Source of the DNA: Mikania micrantha | Lineage: Eukaryota > Streptophyta > Magnoliopsida > Asterales > Asteraceae | NCBI GenBank assembly: GCA_009363875.1 | Contig: CM018680.1 | Span: 66,682,639-66,746,638, forward strand | Length of the DNA: 64,000 nucleotides | Reading direction: 5' to 3' | In this document: positions 1 to 11,565 of the stretch, piece after piece | Numbering within the stretch: position 1 is the first letter of the stretch | How the letters are laid out: each line of letters begins with the position of its first letter | Translations under genes and position numbers: made by a program | Notes under the pieces: generated by a model | Database searches by the model: none | What the model was told of the DNA's origin: nothing | What the model saw: only the letters and a program-made list of their open reading frames with translations

Positions 1-478
1 AAATACGATAATATATGTTTTGTCAGCCCTAGTTTACACCCAAAGTAATTTGCTTATGCCAATTGCATAAGGGTCTCCTATAGTTTACTACAAACAAAAG
101 TCAAAAACTGAATTAAAACATAGTTATTCACAAGCCAAATCAAACTGAGCGAGCGTATGCTCGTTTACAAACCAAGCTGCTCGGCTTGATTTGATTTGAC
201 TCGGTTTCGAAATAAAATTCAATGCAAATTCAAAATTTTTGTATCAATTTCAAACTCAATAATTAAATAGTAATAATTTCAACCATATACAAATCAAAAA
301 CAAAAACGTAGTTCATAAATTACAAATTTTCATAACAAAAACAATAAAAAAAAGTTTAAAATATTTGAATACTTTATCAACATCATTATACATTAGTTTG
401 AATACATATATATATCGTCATTTATTATTAATAACTTGTAACATGTTAGTTATAATAAAAAAATTAATATTACTTCGC
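1..478. other. AT-rich intergenic DNA
   Basis: No reading frame, RNA gene or clear repeat boundary is visible here. The sequence is strongly AT-rich with many short stops in every frame. It runs into the (TA)n tract at 479-503. Confidence 0.6.
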
Positions 479-660
479 ATATATATATATATATATATAT
501 ATAGGATTTGGTTCAAATAAGAACACTGCTTAATTGTGGTAACCCAAATAACCCTGCAAAAAATGCCCAAATCTTTGATTTTTTTCATGGTCTTTATTAT
601 ACATATTTAGGGGGGTATTTTTGTGTTTTGGCTAATTCGCAATGCAAATCGAATTTGCAG
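479..660. mobile_element. (TA)n tract plus one arm of a truncated foldback element
   Basis: A (TA)n tract (479-503) is followed by an arm that closely matches the left arm of the complete foldback element at 49080-49470. Shared landmarks in the same order are GGTAACCCAAATAACCCTGC, the T-rich run ending in ATGGTC, the G-run, TTTGTGTTTTGGCTAATTCG and GCAAATCGAATTTGCA. After about 658 the match stops and an unrelated palindrome begins, so the second arm is missing or replaced. It has no coding content. Confidence 0.7.
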
Positions 661-1625
661 CGTCCGCCCGCTTAGAACAGGCGTCCGCCCGCTAAGAACA
701 GTCGTCCGCCCGCTTAGAACAGGCGTCCACCCCTTAAGAACAGGTATCCACCTGCTTATGGTTCAAACGCTTTTAAACCCAAATCAGGCGCCCGCCCGCT
801 TATAATAGGCGTCTACCAGCTAAGAACAGTCGTCCACCCGCTTAGAACAGGCGTCTGCCCCTTAAGAACATGTATCCACCTACTTATGGTTCAAACGCTT
901 TTAAACCCAAATCAGGCGCCCGCTTAAAATAGGTGTCCGCCCTCTAAGAACAGGCGTCCGCCTGCTTAAAACATGCGTTCAGTTTAAATTTTAAAAAAAA
1001 ATTACAAACCTAAACGGGCGGCGCCCGCTTGAAAACATGCGTCCAGTTTAATAAAATAATTTTTTGATATAAAATATAACTAAATTATTTACAAGTTAAT
1101 ACATTATGTAATAAAATAATAATATAGTTTTTTTAACATTTAATAAATAAAATATTAAATAATTATTAATAAAGACTTATAAAATATAAAACAATATTTT
1201 AAAATAAAATATAAATTATTGTTTTATAATTTATAACTCTTTATTAATAATTATTTAATATTCTATTTATTAAATGTTTTAAAAACTATATTATTGTTTT
1301 ATTACATAATGTATTAACTTGTAAATAATTTAGTTTTATATCAAAAAATTATTTTATTAAACTGGATGCATGTTTTCAAGCGGGCGCCGCCCATTTAAGT
1401 TTGTAATTTTTTTTGAAAAATTTAAACTGGACGTCTGTTTTAAGCGGGCGGACGCCTGTTTTAAGCGGGCGCCTGGTTTGGGTTTAAAAGCGTTTGAACC
1501 ATAAGCTGGTGGATGCTTGTTCTTAGGGGACAGACGCCTGTTCTAAGCGGCCAGACGTTTGTTCCAAGAGGGCGCCTGATTTGGGTTTAAAAGGGTCATC
1601 TTCCCATTTGCTTAGCGAACGGGCG
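660..1625. repeat. ~1-kb imperfect palindrome with GTCCGCCCGCTTAGAACAG-type repeats
   Basis: The two halves are reverse complements around about 1185-1195. For example TTTTAAACCCAAATCAGGCG at 772 pairs with its complement near 1574-1593, and the copy at 900 pairs with 1468-1487. The outer arms carry repeated GC-rich units of the type GTCCGCCCGCTTAGAACAG. The inner ~300 bp is very AT-rich and also self-complementary. The arrangement fits a foldback transposon. No coding sequence and no convincing target duplication were found. Confidence 0.7.
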
Positions 1626-4230
1626 ACTGTTCTAAGCGAGCGGATGCCTTTGACAAGGTTGTCAGGATGGGACTGGCGCCCGGGACCGTTTTTGAAAATA
1701 TACGGGCGCGCGTGGAACTAAACAGGCGTCGGCGGCCACATAGCACACGTGTTTTCTTCCTATTGGCCTCTTATGGAGGCGTTTGGGCATTTGTATGTAG
1801 GCGTCAATGCCTGCATAGATGGTGGCTAGTTGACCAAATGTGGTCATTTTTGGAAAGTCACCCACGCCTATGGGCGTTTTTGGAATTTTCCCTTTATTTT
1901 TTTGTTACACATGTTTGACCATGTCTTATTATATACATGTTTTACCAACTCTAGTGTAAACAAACTAATCTGGACTAACTCGAGTTTGGATTCTTTGATT
2001 CAAAGGAGCTGGATAGCCGCGTAAAACATGAAGATTGCATGATCATGTTTCTAGGGTGTAATTGAAATGAGCTTTGACTAAACAGTGGCAGCTGGAGGTG
2101 GGAATTGTTCAATAAAGGTTAGAAATTTGAGGGTCGGTTATTTATTTTTAAATATTATCTTTTTTGGGTCAGATTTGTGTAAGGTTGGGTTACGTAGAAA
2201 GAAAAAAAAAATAACAAATTCTGTTTATATGTCCTCAATTAACGAATTATACCCCAGTAAATTAACGTTTTTCAAGCCACCAAATTTAAACTTAAAAAAG
2301 ACATCCACAGGCACTACAAGAAATTTGGGTTTTTATCCACACAACAATGCAAAACAATTGAACAATTAGTGTCACTAATATAGTAATATAAATACAATGA
2401 AATTGAACAATTAATATAGATTTCAATGAATTGAAATTGACATTAAGGTCTTAAATTAAACAAACACATAGAAAGAAACCAAAAATCAAAGCAAATTGTA
2501 ACATAAATCATAGAAACTAATTACAAGATATATGGTAACATTCAAATAACCACATGATCAAGTAAATAAAGAATATATATCCAAATAAACCCACCTTTGA
2601 CTTTTGCTAAGTCGTTTAAAAATTTCTTATTTGATCTTCATATATTTTCATAAGCTTTTCTGGATTTTCAATTTAAGCGTCATCATACATTTCCTTTATT
2701 CATACCCAATGCAAGTGATATATATTTAGGATTTCATTTGAAAGTAACGAATTAGCTTATTAACTTTATGAATAAGTCACTAAGTTAAAAAAAATGTTTG
2801 ACATCATTAAAATGACCTTTTGTTTTAACTTTTTAAGTAAGATTAAAAAGTTGTTTTCAAAAAACTATAATTTGTAGATTTAAAATTTATTTTTTAAGTT
2901 TTTGAAGGAATAGGTTAAAACTAATTCAAACACTCATTTAAAAGTTAATCCAAACATCTTATTTAGTTATTGACTATTCATATATAAAAAACTAATCCAA
3001 ACCCTTTTTTTGAAAACTATTTTAAAAAGTCAAAGATTAATAAACAATTTTGACAAAAAGTTATTTTAAAGTTAAATAGCATCTCATTTGTTGTCTCATG
3101 GTTTAAACATTAGTGTTGTTTGAAGCCTTGTTATGATAAGAACCTGAATTGGATTTGTAAAGAACGGAGTGTTTTCGTAGATATAAAAATAGACGATAGT
3201 CATCTGAATCAATAAGATTGAAACAAGTGTTTGAATACTAAGGATAGGAGGTATAAGCTTGAAATTGGATTTTCATACATTTTTGTTTGAATTGTTAGAT
3301 ATTTAAAAAATAAACGTTAAATAAAAATAAAAACATGCGTGAGTGAGTGAATATCACTTGTAAAATGAACTGTATAAAAACTCTTCAAAACTAACCAACC
3401 GTTAGCTGGTGAGCAACCAAGTTGGACAATTTTGTGAATATGCTTTGTTTAATTTGCTTTGAGATTTTGATCATCTCCTTTATGTCTATCACATCTTTAC
3501 TCGAATGCATCCCATTTTAAAACATTATTTTTGTTGTATATTTTAGTGTAATTTAATATTAAAGAATCTTAAAAAGTTATAAGTGCAGAGTGCACACTTG
3601 ATTAAGATATCAGAGATCCTAACAAAGCGGGGGTCAAGGGGCAAGGCCCCTGATGGCAATATGCTGGCCATTCATCGAGGAGGGGCCAAGGGGGCAACAC
3701 CTCTTGTAGGGTTTGGAGCAACGCCTTGAAACCTAAACAAAATTTGCTAAATCTTATATTACTGATTGGCCTATGACCCGAAAATTTGACCAGTGTGATG
3801 GAAGTTACCCATGGTAGTTAACTGCAAATAACTGTCATCTTATTTTAGTGAAAACATTGTTTTTTGGTGTGCCAAAAGAAACACACGAAATTCATATCAC
3901 ATTCAATTATCTCTATTTGATTATCTTTTAACCAAATTTCGTGAACTCAAAAGGGTAGAAATGTTGGTTTTGGATAGTGATTTCATACAAGATTCGATAA
4001 CTTTTAAAGTGTTTATTATCAAATTTCTCCTAACAATTTTTTATTATATATTTGTGTATTTATGTGTGTGTGTGTATAGGTGTGTGAGACGTAGAAGGGG
4101 GACCCGCCCCTTTTTAGTTTGAGTGCGTCTCAAATTCTAGACATTAAAAGAATGAACACCATCACTTACAAATTCGGTTTTGCTACATTATAACCAGATG
4201 GGTGCGTTATGCATCTTCTTATAGATAAGG
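1626..4230. other. Non-coding DNA with no recognised gene
   Basis: The first ~300 bp carries several GGCGT-type words and looks like decayed repeat. The rest is AT-rich with no convincing exon. A local GC-rich patch at 3625-3735 contains self-complementary GGGGC/GCCCC words, of the kind seen in transposon leaders, but has no boundaries I can fix. A short hairpin (GAGACG ... CGTCTC) lies near 4086-4132. Confidence 0.5.
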
Positions 4231-4580
4231 GTGGCCCTGAGGGTTAAATTGTTTGGGCCGAGCCGGGAAAAAAGAACCGTAGTGAATACAAATATTAAAG
4301 CAACGGTGTTAAAAAAAGCGAAAACCGAACCGTATTCGTAATTGGAAAAACCGAATTTTGAATTCGGTTTTTGGTTCAGCTCCTAACTATATCCAAATTC
4401 GAAATCAAGTTCCTAAACGTATCTGAATTTAGAAATTCGGTTTTTAGTTCGGTTACCGGTTCTAATTATTTTGAATTCGGTTTGTTTGATTTATTCAGTT
4501 TTTAAAAAGTTTATTTGGATGGTTTTGGTTTTTAACCGGTTTATTTGGTTTTTAACCGGTTTATTTGGTTTTTAATACAA
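4231..4580. repeat. Degenerate CGGTTTTT-rich repeat
   Basis: This region is built from variants of AATTCGGTTTTT and TTTTTAACCGGTTTATTTGG. The latter occurs about three times in a row at 4519-4571. It resembles the low-complexity subterminal DNA of non-autonomous hAT elements, but no termini or target duplication were identified. Confidence 0.4.
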
Positions 4581-4584
4581 CAAT

Positions 4585-5060
4585 GTGTATATTACACAAT
4601 GACCTGAACGTAAAATACAATGACGCGTAGATTACACAATGACCTTAACATAAAACAAAATAATGACTATTACACAATGACCTAAATGTAAGACACAATG
4701 ATGTTATATTACACAATCATCTGAAGATAAAAAACAATGATGAATATATTACACAATGACCTGAACATAACACACAATGTGTATATTACACAATGGCCTT
4801 AACGTAAAACACAATGACGCGTAGATTACACAATAACTTTAACGTAAAACAAAATAATGACTATTACACAATGACCTGAACATAAGACACAATGATGCTA
4901 TATTACACAATCATCTGAAGATAAAAAACAATAATTAATATATTACACAATGACCTGAACATAACACACAATGATGATTATATTACACAATGTTCTGACG
5001 ATAAAACATAATGATGAAAATATATTACACAATGACATAAACATATATACAATGACGAAA
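4585..5060. repeat. 39-bp tandem array with a 194-bp higher-order period
   Basis: About twelve units of roughly 39 bp each start with a variant of ATATTACACAATGACCTGAA and end near ACACAATGATG. The variants recur in the same order after five units: GTGTATATTACACAATG occurs at 4585 and again at 4779. The array therefore probably grew by duplication of a five-unit block. It is non-coding and AT-rich. Confidence 0.85.
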
Positions 5061-5336
5061 ATGTATTTTTCAAAAAATAAAAACAATTTATGTTTTTTAA
5101 AATTATAAGTTTTATTAACATAATGGTAAAATAAAACAATTATGTACTTTTAATACATAAAAGATAAAAAATAAATAAGAACAATTTCTTTAATGCATAA
5201 AAAACAATAACAAAATAACACAATATGATATAAAAAATAAAACAAAATAAAAAAAATATTAAACACAATGACATGAAGCATTAAGCAAAATAACTTGAAC
5301 CAATAAACACAATGATCAAAATACCCTTTTTATAAA

Positions 5337-6207
5337 GGAATAATTACATATATCCCCCTATTTCCAGCCCTAATTACATATATACCCAACCTTATAATTA
5401 AATTACATATATACCCATCTTTTATATTTTTACACATAATGGCAAAAATACCCTTTATGCAACCCATTTGAATTCCAATCACCCCATGCTACTTCATCTC
5501 TTCCATCGACCTGTTACTCTATTAGGGGATTTAGGGCTTCACCATACGAATGCAGTAACATACTTGATACTACCATCATCTCCATCGACCTGCTAATGCT
5601 TCACCAAATGAACGCATATTGCTATCATCTCCATCGACCTGCTTAGGGCTTCACCATACGAACGCATGATGCAATCATCTCCATCGATTGCAGTAGGGCT
5701 TCACCATCGACACATCATCACCATCAATGTAGGTCACCGTCAAATGCTTCCTCAACACCATCAGGTCTGATATGATATACGTTGACCCACATCACAATAA
5801 AGCAGTCTTTTTATAATATCGATCATGCCTGCTTGATTCTACAACTTTCTTTAATTTTGCATGTTCAATTTTGCTAATAAGTTAATAATCTTCTGATAAG
5901 AAATACAAATAGAGGAAAAAAAGTATGAGACGAACAAGATTAAAAATGAAAAAAAGAAGAAAAAAGGCACGAAAAAAAGCTAAAAAGAAGAAAAAACGTA
6001 AGCAGAAAAAATAGTTAAAATGGGTAAAATGAATTTTTTTAAAGAAAGGGTAAAATAGTAAATCTTTAGTTTATTTTAAATAAATTAAATTAAATTGGGT
6101 ATATTTGAAATTTTTAGAATTAGAATAGGGGATATATGTAATAAAATTTTGGGTTTGGGTATATATGTAATAAATGAAGTTTATAAGGGGATATATGTAA
6201 TTGCCCC
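5337..6207. mobile_element. Non-autonomous Mutator-like element (871 bp)
   Basis: The ends are imperfect inverted repeats: GGAATAATTACATATATCCCC at the left and its near complement at the right (18 of the outer 21 positions agree). They are flanked by an exact 9-bp duplication TTTTATAAA at 5328-5336 and 6208-6216. A 9-bp duplication is characteristic of Mutator-like elements. Further copies of the ATTACATATAT-CCC word lie inside both ends. The interior has repeated CATCTCCATCGACCTGC words and an A/G-rich tract at 5913-6012, but no transposase. Confidence 0.75.
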
Positions 6208-6312
6208 TTTTATAAAATTAGAGTAGTGCCACTTGTCAAATCCATAATCATTCTCACCATACTCGTCCTTTTTACTTGAACGTAATCCTGTATGTGTGTG
6301 TGTGTATATATA

Positions 6313-6725
6313 TAGGGAATGTATAAATTAGAAACTCACTTGAGTTGAGAAAACCTCAAAAAACCCTATGTAACAAAAGCTTTTTTTTGAAATTTTTTGT
6401 ACACTTTTGTAACATTATTAGAGTCATTTTTATCAAAACAATATAAAAAAACGCCGACAAATTTTTTTTAAAAAAATTAATAAAACAAAAATGTAACACT
6501 GACGTAACCCCTTCTTTTAACACTGTACAGCGATGTTACGTCTGTGTTACATCGGTTTTTAAAAAATTTAAAAAAAATTACTCGGCGCTTTATGTATTTT
6601 TTTTATAAAAATGACCCTAATGATGTAACCTAACCGTTAAAAAAATGAAAAAAAAAAAAATTTTGGATGGTTTTTTCATTGCTTTCAAAGTTTTATCAAC
6701 TCAAGTGCGTTTTCAAAATAACCTC
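6313..6725. mobile_element. (TA)n-bounded foldback element
   Basis: This element lies between TA tracts. The left arm (ACTCACTTGAGTTGAGAAAA) pairs with the right arm (TTATCAACTCAAGTGCGTTT). An inner ACGCCGACAAATTTTTTT pairs with a matching stretch near 6565-6592. There is no coding sequence. The short reading frame across its right end is composed of the arm and is not a gene. Confidence 0.7.
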
Positions 6726-6740
6726 TCTTATATATATATA

Positions 6741-7147
6741 GAGAGAGGAATGTTTATAAGAAAACTTTTTATTTTAGAAAAAACCAAAAAAACTCATACC
6801 CACCAACAATTTTTTTTAAAAAAAATTTCATAATTTTTTATTATAAGAATAGAAATGTTATTATAAAAAAGAATTTTTTTAAAAAATATGTAGATCACGA
6901 AGTTACGTATATGTAACTCAAAAAGTTTTGTATGTATTATACAGTTACATATATGTAATCAGTTTGTGTAACATACAAGTTACATATATGTAATAACCTA
7001 AAACACATATTTTTTTTAATTTTTTTTCTTTTTTTACATTTCTTATCTTATAATAAAAGGAAATAAAAATGAAAAAAAAGTTTAATTGGTAATGATTGTG
7101 GTTGGTTTTCTTGGTTTTTCTTCAAAATGGATGTTTTCTTAGAAATC
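6741..7147. mobile_element. (TA)n-bounded foldback element
   Basis: The left arm has TAAGAAAACTTTTTATTTTAG and the right arm has the complement, near TTTTCTTCAAAATGGATGTTT. Around the centre are three ACATATATGTAA palindromes. It is flanked by TA-rich DNA on both sides (about 6726-6740 and 7148-7190). A relative in opposite orientation lies at 60018-60410. Confidence 0.7.
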
Positions 7148-7155
7148 CTCCCCCA

Positions 7156-7189
<34 letters not shown>

Positions 7190-7190
7190 C

Positions 7191-7874
7191 ACTAATCGGA
7201 AACCCGAGCGATGCGGCGGTGGCGACCCACTACCAAAACCTTTAAGATGTACATTCACTAAAACTTAGTCCAATATACCTTTAAGACACTCATTGAAATA
7301 CTACTACTACAACAACAACCATATCCAGTAAGTTCCACTCGTAGCATCGCAATTTAAAAAGGTTAGGGTGGGGTGGGGTGATATGTAGACACCAACTTTA
7401 TGCCAAAATCAAGAAAACGCATGTCTGATTCTTGTTCCCAAAATATGATTTTAAAGAAGATATGAAATTAAGATATCTTAAACCATCTCATCAGTCACAA
7501 CCAGCCCATTTCTAAAAGTTGCACAAATTGTCTTATAACTCATAGTATTTTGTCATAATAAAATAAAATTGCAAGAAGCTTTAAAGGCCCTCAATGAAAT
7601 ATTCAACTTTAAATTAACAACAATAAGAAACCGCCCATCAAACAACTTACTTACCAACCTACAAATTCTTCAAATGATAAAAATATGTTTCATTCAAACA
7701 TTTAAAAAATCTTAAAAGTTCAAACAAAGTTGAGTTTCCCATTGAATATGTAGAACTATAGTTTCTTACCATTCAATATGTAATAATATCTACTAACCAT
7801 TCAATATGTAGAACTATAGTTTCTTACCATTCAATGTTTTTTCAGCAACCTGAACCATGTAGCCAAAAATGTAG
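7191..7874. other. Decayed segment, possible Helitron-like edge
   Basis: After the TA tract comes the word CGATGCGGCGGTGGCGAC (7211-7228). A similar word, CGATGCGGCAAGGGTGAC, occurs near 16452. Such hairpin-adjacent words occur near Helitron ends, but I see no clean TC start or CTRR end. The rest is AT-rich with no reading frame that I trust. Confidence 0.3.
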
Positions 7875-8035
7875 CCAAAACTGCAGGCTCGTCAAAAGAA
7901 AATAGAGACATCTAGATGGCCTCTGAAATCCAACACCTCCCTGAATACCCCAAGCACTAGAATTTGGAATTTCCCAAATCCAATTTTTGCAAGGGCATCA
8001 TCCACATTGTACCTTGGTTCTCATCTCCTATACAC
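7875..8035 (-). pseudogene. Fragment of a plant nicotinate/organic cation transporter-like gene (NiaP/OCT7 type)
   Basis: Read on the minus strand, the stretch encodes VDDALAKIGFGKFQILVL. This closely matches the conserved start of plant members of the major facilitator family annotated as organic cation/carnitine transporter 7 or NiaP. Downstream the nucleotides still align with the expected next ~25 codons (the words GAGGCCAT, AGATG, TCTTTTG and GCCTGCAGTTTTGGCT are retained), but the frame is shifted and hits TGA. It is therefore a broken partial exon and not a working transporter. No other transporter exon was recognised nearby. The family call rests on recalled motif similarity. Confidence 0.6.
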
Positions 8036-8517
8036 CCCACCATTAAAACAAATAGGAAATTACATATGCAATATTAAAAAAATGATAAGTTTAGGTATAA
8101 GGAATGAATAGCTCCTGATGTGCAAGCATAAAAAAAGAGCATTTATTTTATGACCATAAAGTTACAGATTTTATACGCATGAATTCACTGCTTACATCTA
8201 AAACATGATTGCACACACTAAACAATTTTCTTTTCACATTAAAGATATGTAAAAAAATATTGAAAGCAATAACGTAAATCAACAAAAAAAAGGGTAAAAG
8301 AAGTATCCATTCATATCAATTAAAGTGAAACTAAGGACTTTATTGTAACAACCGAATAATTAGCACGTTTAATCATGTATAAAATCTAACAATTTAAATT
8401 ATTATAGGATGATAGTATGCGAGAAATGGTGAATGTGGGCGAAAACCGTGCGCAAAACGGAGTTACGGATTGTCCGGAATCGTGAAACGAAGGAAAATTT
8501 CAAAGTATGTAATTTTG

Positions 8518-8655
8518 GACTCGTCGCGGTACGCGACTAAGTGGTTGAGGATCCTTCGCGGTACGCGATGGACCAAAAATATCTGAAATCCTCCGGATTT
8601 CTTCGCGGTACACGAAGCCTTATTTGGCTCCTCGTCGCGGTACGCGACGGGTGAG
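8518..8655 (+). repeat. Four TCGCGGTACGCGA near-palindromes inside the LTR
   Basis: TCGCGGTACGCGA and close variants occur four times within about 140 bp, separated by unrelated DNA. They are GC-rich islands in an AT-rich LTR. The related LTR at 34270 has a single weaker version (GCACGGTACGCC near 34640). Confidence 0.8.
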
Positions 8656-9859
8656 GCGGTGGAATAAGTTGATATCTTTCATCAGATTTCATAAAAATTA
8701 TATTTCATCTTCATATCTCGAACATATTCGCTCCAGACGAACATCAGACGAATTTTTCTCATCAAACCTTCAATTTGAAGCCACCAGAAGTCTCTGATCA
8801 TACCAGGGATCGTATCTACAAGTTCTAATCGTTGTTTTGCAGTCAAAACTCCGTCAGATTAGGTAATGATTAGTTTTTAACATTCTAGTGTGATTTTAAT
8901 TGATTAGATCTTGATTTTGAATGTAATGACATAGTTAGGATTGTTGATTATTGCCTAGATGATGGCTAGGATTGATTAGAAATGAAGAACACGATGTTCT
9001 AATGTCACACCCCTGCGCCGCGTGCGGAATCCACGGCGCGGTGACGTATGAACAGTTGAATCATGCACAAGTAATTGAATAAGAACAACCACAATGGATT
9101 ACTACATTTCATAAGGTTTAGACAGTTGTTTATTTACAGACAATCTATCTACCAAAAGAAAGACAACTACAGACCCAAAATATAGTTTACAAAATAAGAC
9201 TTCAAACAAGACAGTTAAACAATTAGGATTTAGTGTGTTTCTAATCCATCCTAGCATGTTTCTTCATCTTGTTCTATCTTAGTATGGTCTCCTTAGTTGT
9301 TTCTGAGAATGTCTTAAACCTGATTACCTGAAACACGTGAAAAGTAACTGTCAACTACAGACGTAGTTGGTGAGAACAATAGGTTTAAACATTTGTAAAC
9401 ATGAGTATATGATTTAAGGCATAGGTAAGTTAAAGCAACATAAGATTCACACGGATGAGCTGCAACCCAAACTAACATCAAGTAAGAAAATGAGTGTAAA
9501 CAGTCCAATCACTGTTTGCACGAGAGTCAACATATAATATCAAGTCCCAAACCACGTTTGGAGTTAGATAATGTGTCAACAGTTTTGATAAAACCATATG
9601 TAACCGAAATCTGCAGTTAGTTTATAAAACAAATTTAAAAGCTAACTGCAGCAATCGGCCTGCCCCAATGTGTGTGTCCGCTTTCCCTTGTTGTGATCAC
9701 CCAGTACTAACGCTAATGAAAATGATACTTGATGCTTTTACAAGTTTGTTTACAACAATAGACACCATGTTTCTGAACCTTACTTTAACCGGATGTGTTA
9801 ATGCCTTATTTGATAACATGAATTGAAAACCTGGATTTAATTCCACGAATTAAATCCTT

Positions 9860-10045
9860 TGTTTTGAGTACCACGAAATGAACCACTTGATTTGAATACC
9901 ATGATTTGAACCACTTGATTTGAATACCATGTTGTGAACCACTTGATTTGAATACCATGTTGTGAACCACTTGATTTGAATACCATGTTGTGAACCACTT
10001 GATTTGAATACCATGTTGTGAACCACTTGATTTGAATACCATGAA
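9860..10045. repeat. 28-bp minisatellite, ~6 copies
   Basis: About six copies of a 28-bp unit contain CCACTTGATTTGAATACCAT, with TGTTG or GATTT variants at the unit junction. Because 28 is not a multiple of 3 and the unit lacks minus-strand stops, overlapping minus-strand frames all stay open across it. Those frames are artefacts of the repeat. Confidence 0.85.
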
Positions 10046-11079
10046 ATAGTGACCTTGTGTAACAACAAGGTTTATAACAAAAGAGTTTATAAAATCATTT
10101 ATTTAAAAGTGTTTATCCTTCATAAATACATTTGAGTAAATCTGTTACAAAACAGTTCAAAGATCCCTTATAAAACCTTTTTAGTGAAAAGAGTTTAGTA
10201 ATTGATAAGTCCTTTAAAACAGTTGATGAAATATGATTGTAAACGATTGTTTTGATCACGTGTTCCACCCCAAAACAGTTATAAAACAGTAAAAGAGGGG
10301 CTAAAGTTTTCACCTGTCTGCAGTAGACTCTGAACTAAAACAGATAGCAAGTAGCAAACAGGACTTCTAATTGATTCCTATAACATTGTAATCATACATA
10401 AGATATAGGATTTATAATTGTATAACTTTGATTCATTGTTTGACTTGTGTTCTCAAGATTTGATTGTTGTGAAAACTTAAAAGTTATGACTTGAATCATT
10501 TGATTGATCATGGGTCCAAGAAACGAATGTGAAATGATTCATTGTGCATAAATCTTATGCATAAAATGATGATTGTTTGAGAATTTGATAACCATTGATT
10601 AACATGACTTATGAAAAGATGTTCCAATTGTTTAAGTCTTGTGATTGTGAATTGATCCCATGATTAGTTTAAATTGCAACTTAAACCAACTAAGATCAAT
10701 TTACAATCATTTTGAGTTGTGGCTAACCATGGGCCATTTAAGTTAACCATGAGTCAATCGAAAGTGGTGTTGGGCCAATTGAGTGTGATGTTGGCCCAAC
10801 AACTTGTATATAGGCCTCGTAACGCGCCCAAGCTAATATCGAGCTAATTAGGATCATAATGAGTCGTATGGGCCTGGATTGGGTCTAAGGGATTTGAATT
10901 GGGTTAAGAAATGCTTAAGTAGGCCATGTAAGGTTCCAACTTGATATTGGGCCAATTAAAGATCCTCATGGGCCAACTAGCTCGATTGTACTTGATTTAA
11001 ACCTATGGGCCAAGTTGTAAATGGTATTGGGCCTTGTAGCATTGAGTTGGGCCGAAAAGCTTGTGGGCTGCCCACCTTG

Positions 11080-11565
11080 GCAGCGAACCTATTAGGTTCA
11101 TGAGTCTAGGTTCGGCCCTTGACAATGTTGATCGAAAGGTTCGCTCTAACAACAAAAGGTTCGGTGATCATGGTAACATGCATGGTTCGTTCCTAAGTTC
11201 CAAGGTTCGGCAAAAATCAAAGAACCATGCAGGGTTCGTCTAGATGTTCATCAGCTTTAAGGTTCGTTGCATCCCTTAGGGTTAGTGACTAAAGAAGGTT
11301 CGTGGAATACAAGAAGGTTCGGACAACTAGGGTTCGCTTCATGGAGACTTCGGCTGATGATGGTTCGCCGAGTTGTTGCTGGTTCGGCGCACCCAAGGTT
11401 CGGTGATGGCTCGAGAAGGTTCGTGATGGCTTGATGATTCAGCACAGGTTCGTGAGATCCTCCCCTAAGGGTTCGGCAGAAGGTTGACGAACCATGCAGG
11501 TTCATGGAGACTCTTTAGGGTTCGGCCGGCTGTGAATGAAGGTTTGGCCGCCGAACCTGTTACCA
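11080..11565. repeat. Block of dispersed AGGTTCG words
   Basis: AGGTTCG or GGTTCG occurs more than twenty times in under 500 bp, at irregular spacing and in otherwise unrelated sequence. The block is distinctly GC-richer than its surroundings. It resembles, in style, the GTACTCGAA block in the gypsy LTRs at 51240-51480 and 58720-58970. Confidence 0.75.

Noticed and set aside
5924..6013. Lysine/arginine-rich tiny frame resembling ribosomal protein L41
   Set aside because: The frame is broken by TAA after 19 codons, and the tract is simply A/G-rich DNA within a Mutator-like element.
9806..10068. Overlapping minus-strand frames of 72-78 codons
   Set aside because: They arise because a 28-bp repeat without stops reads through in several frames.
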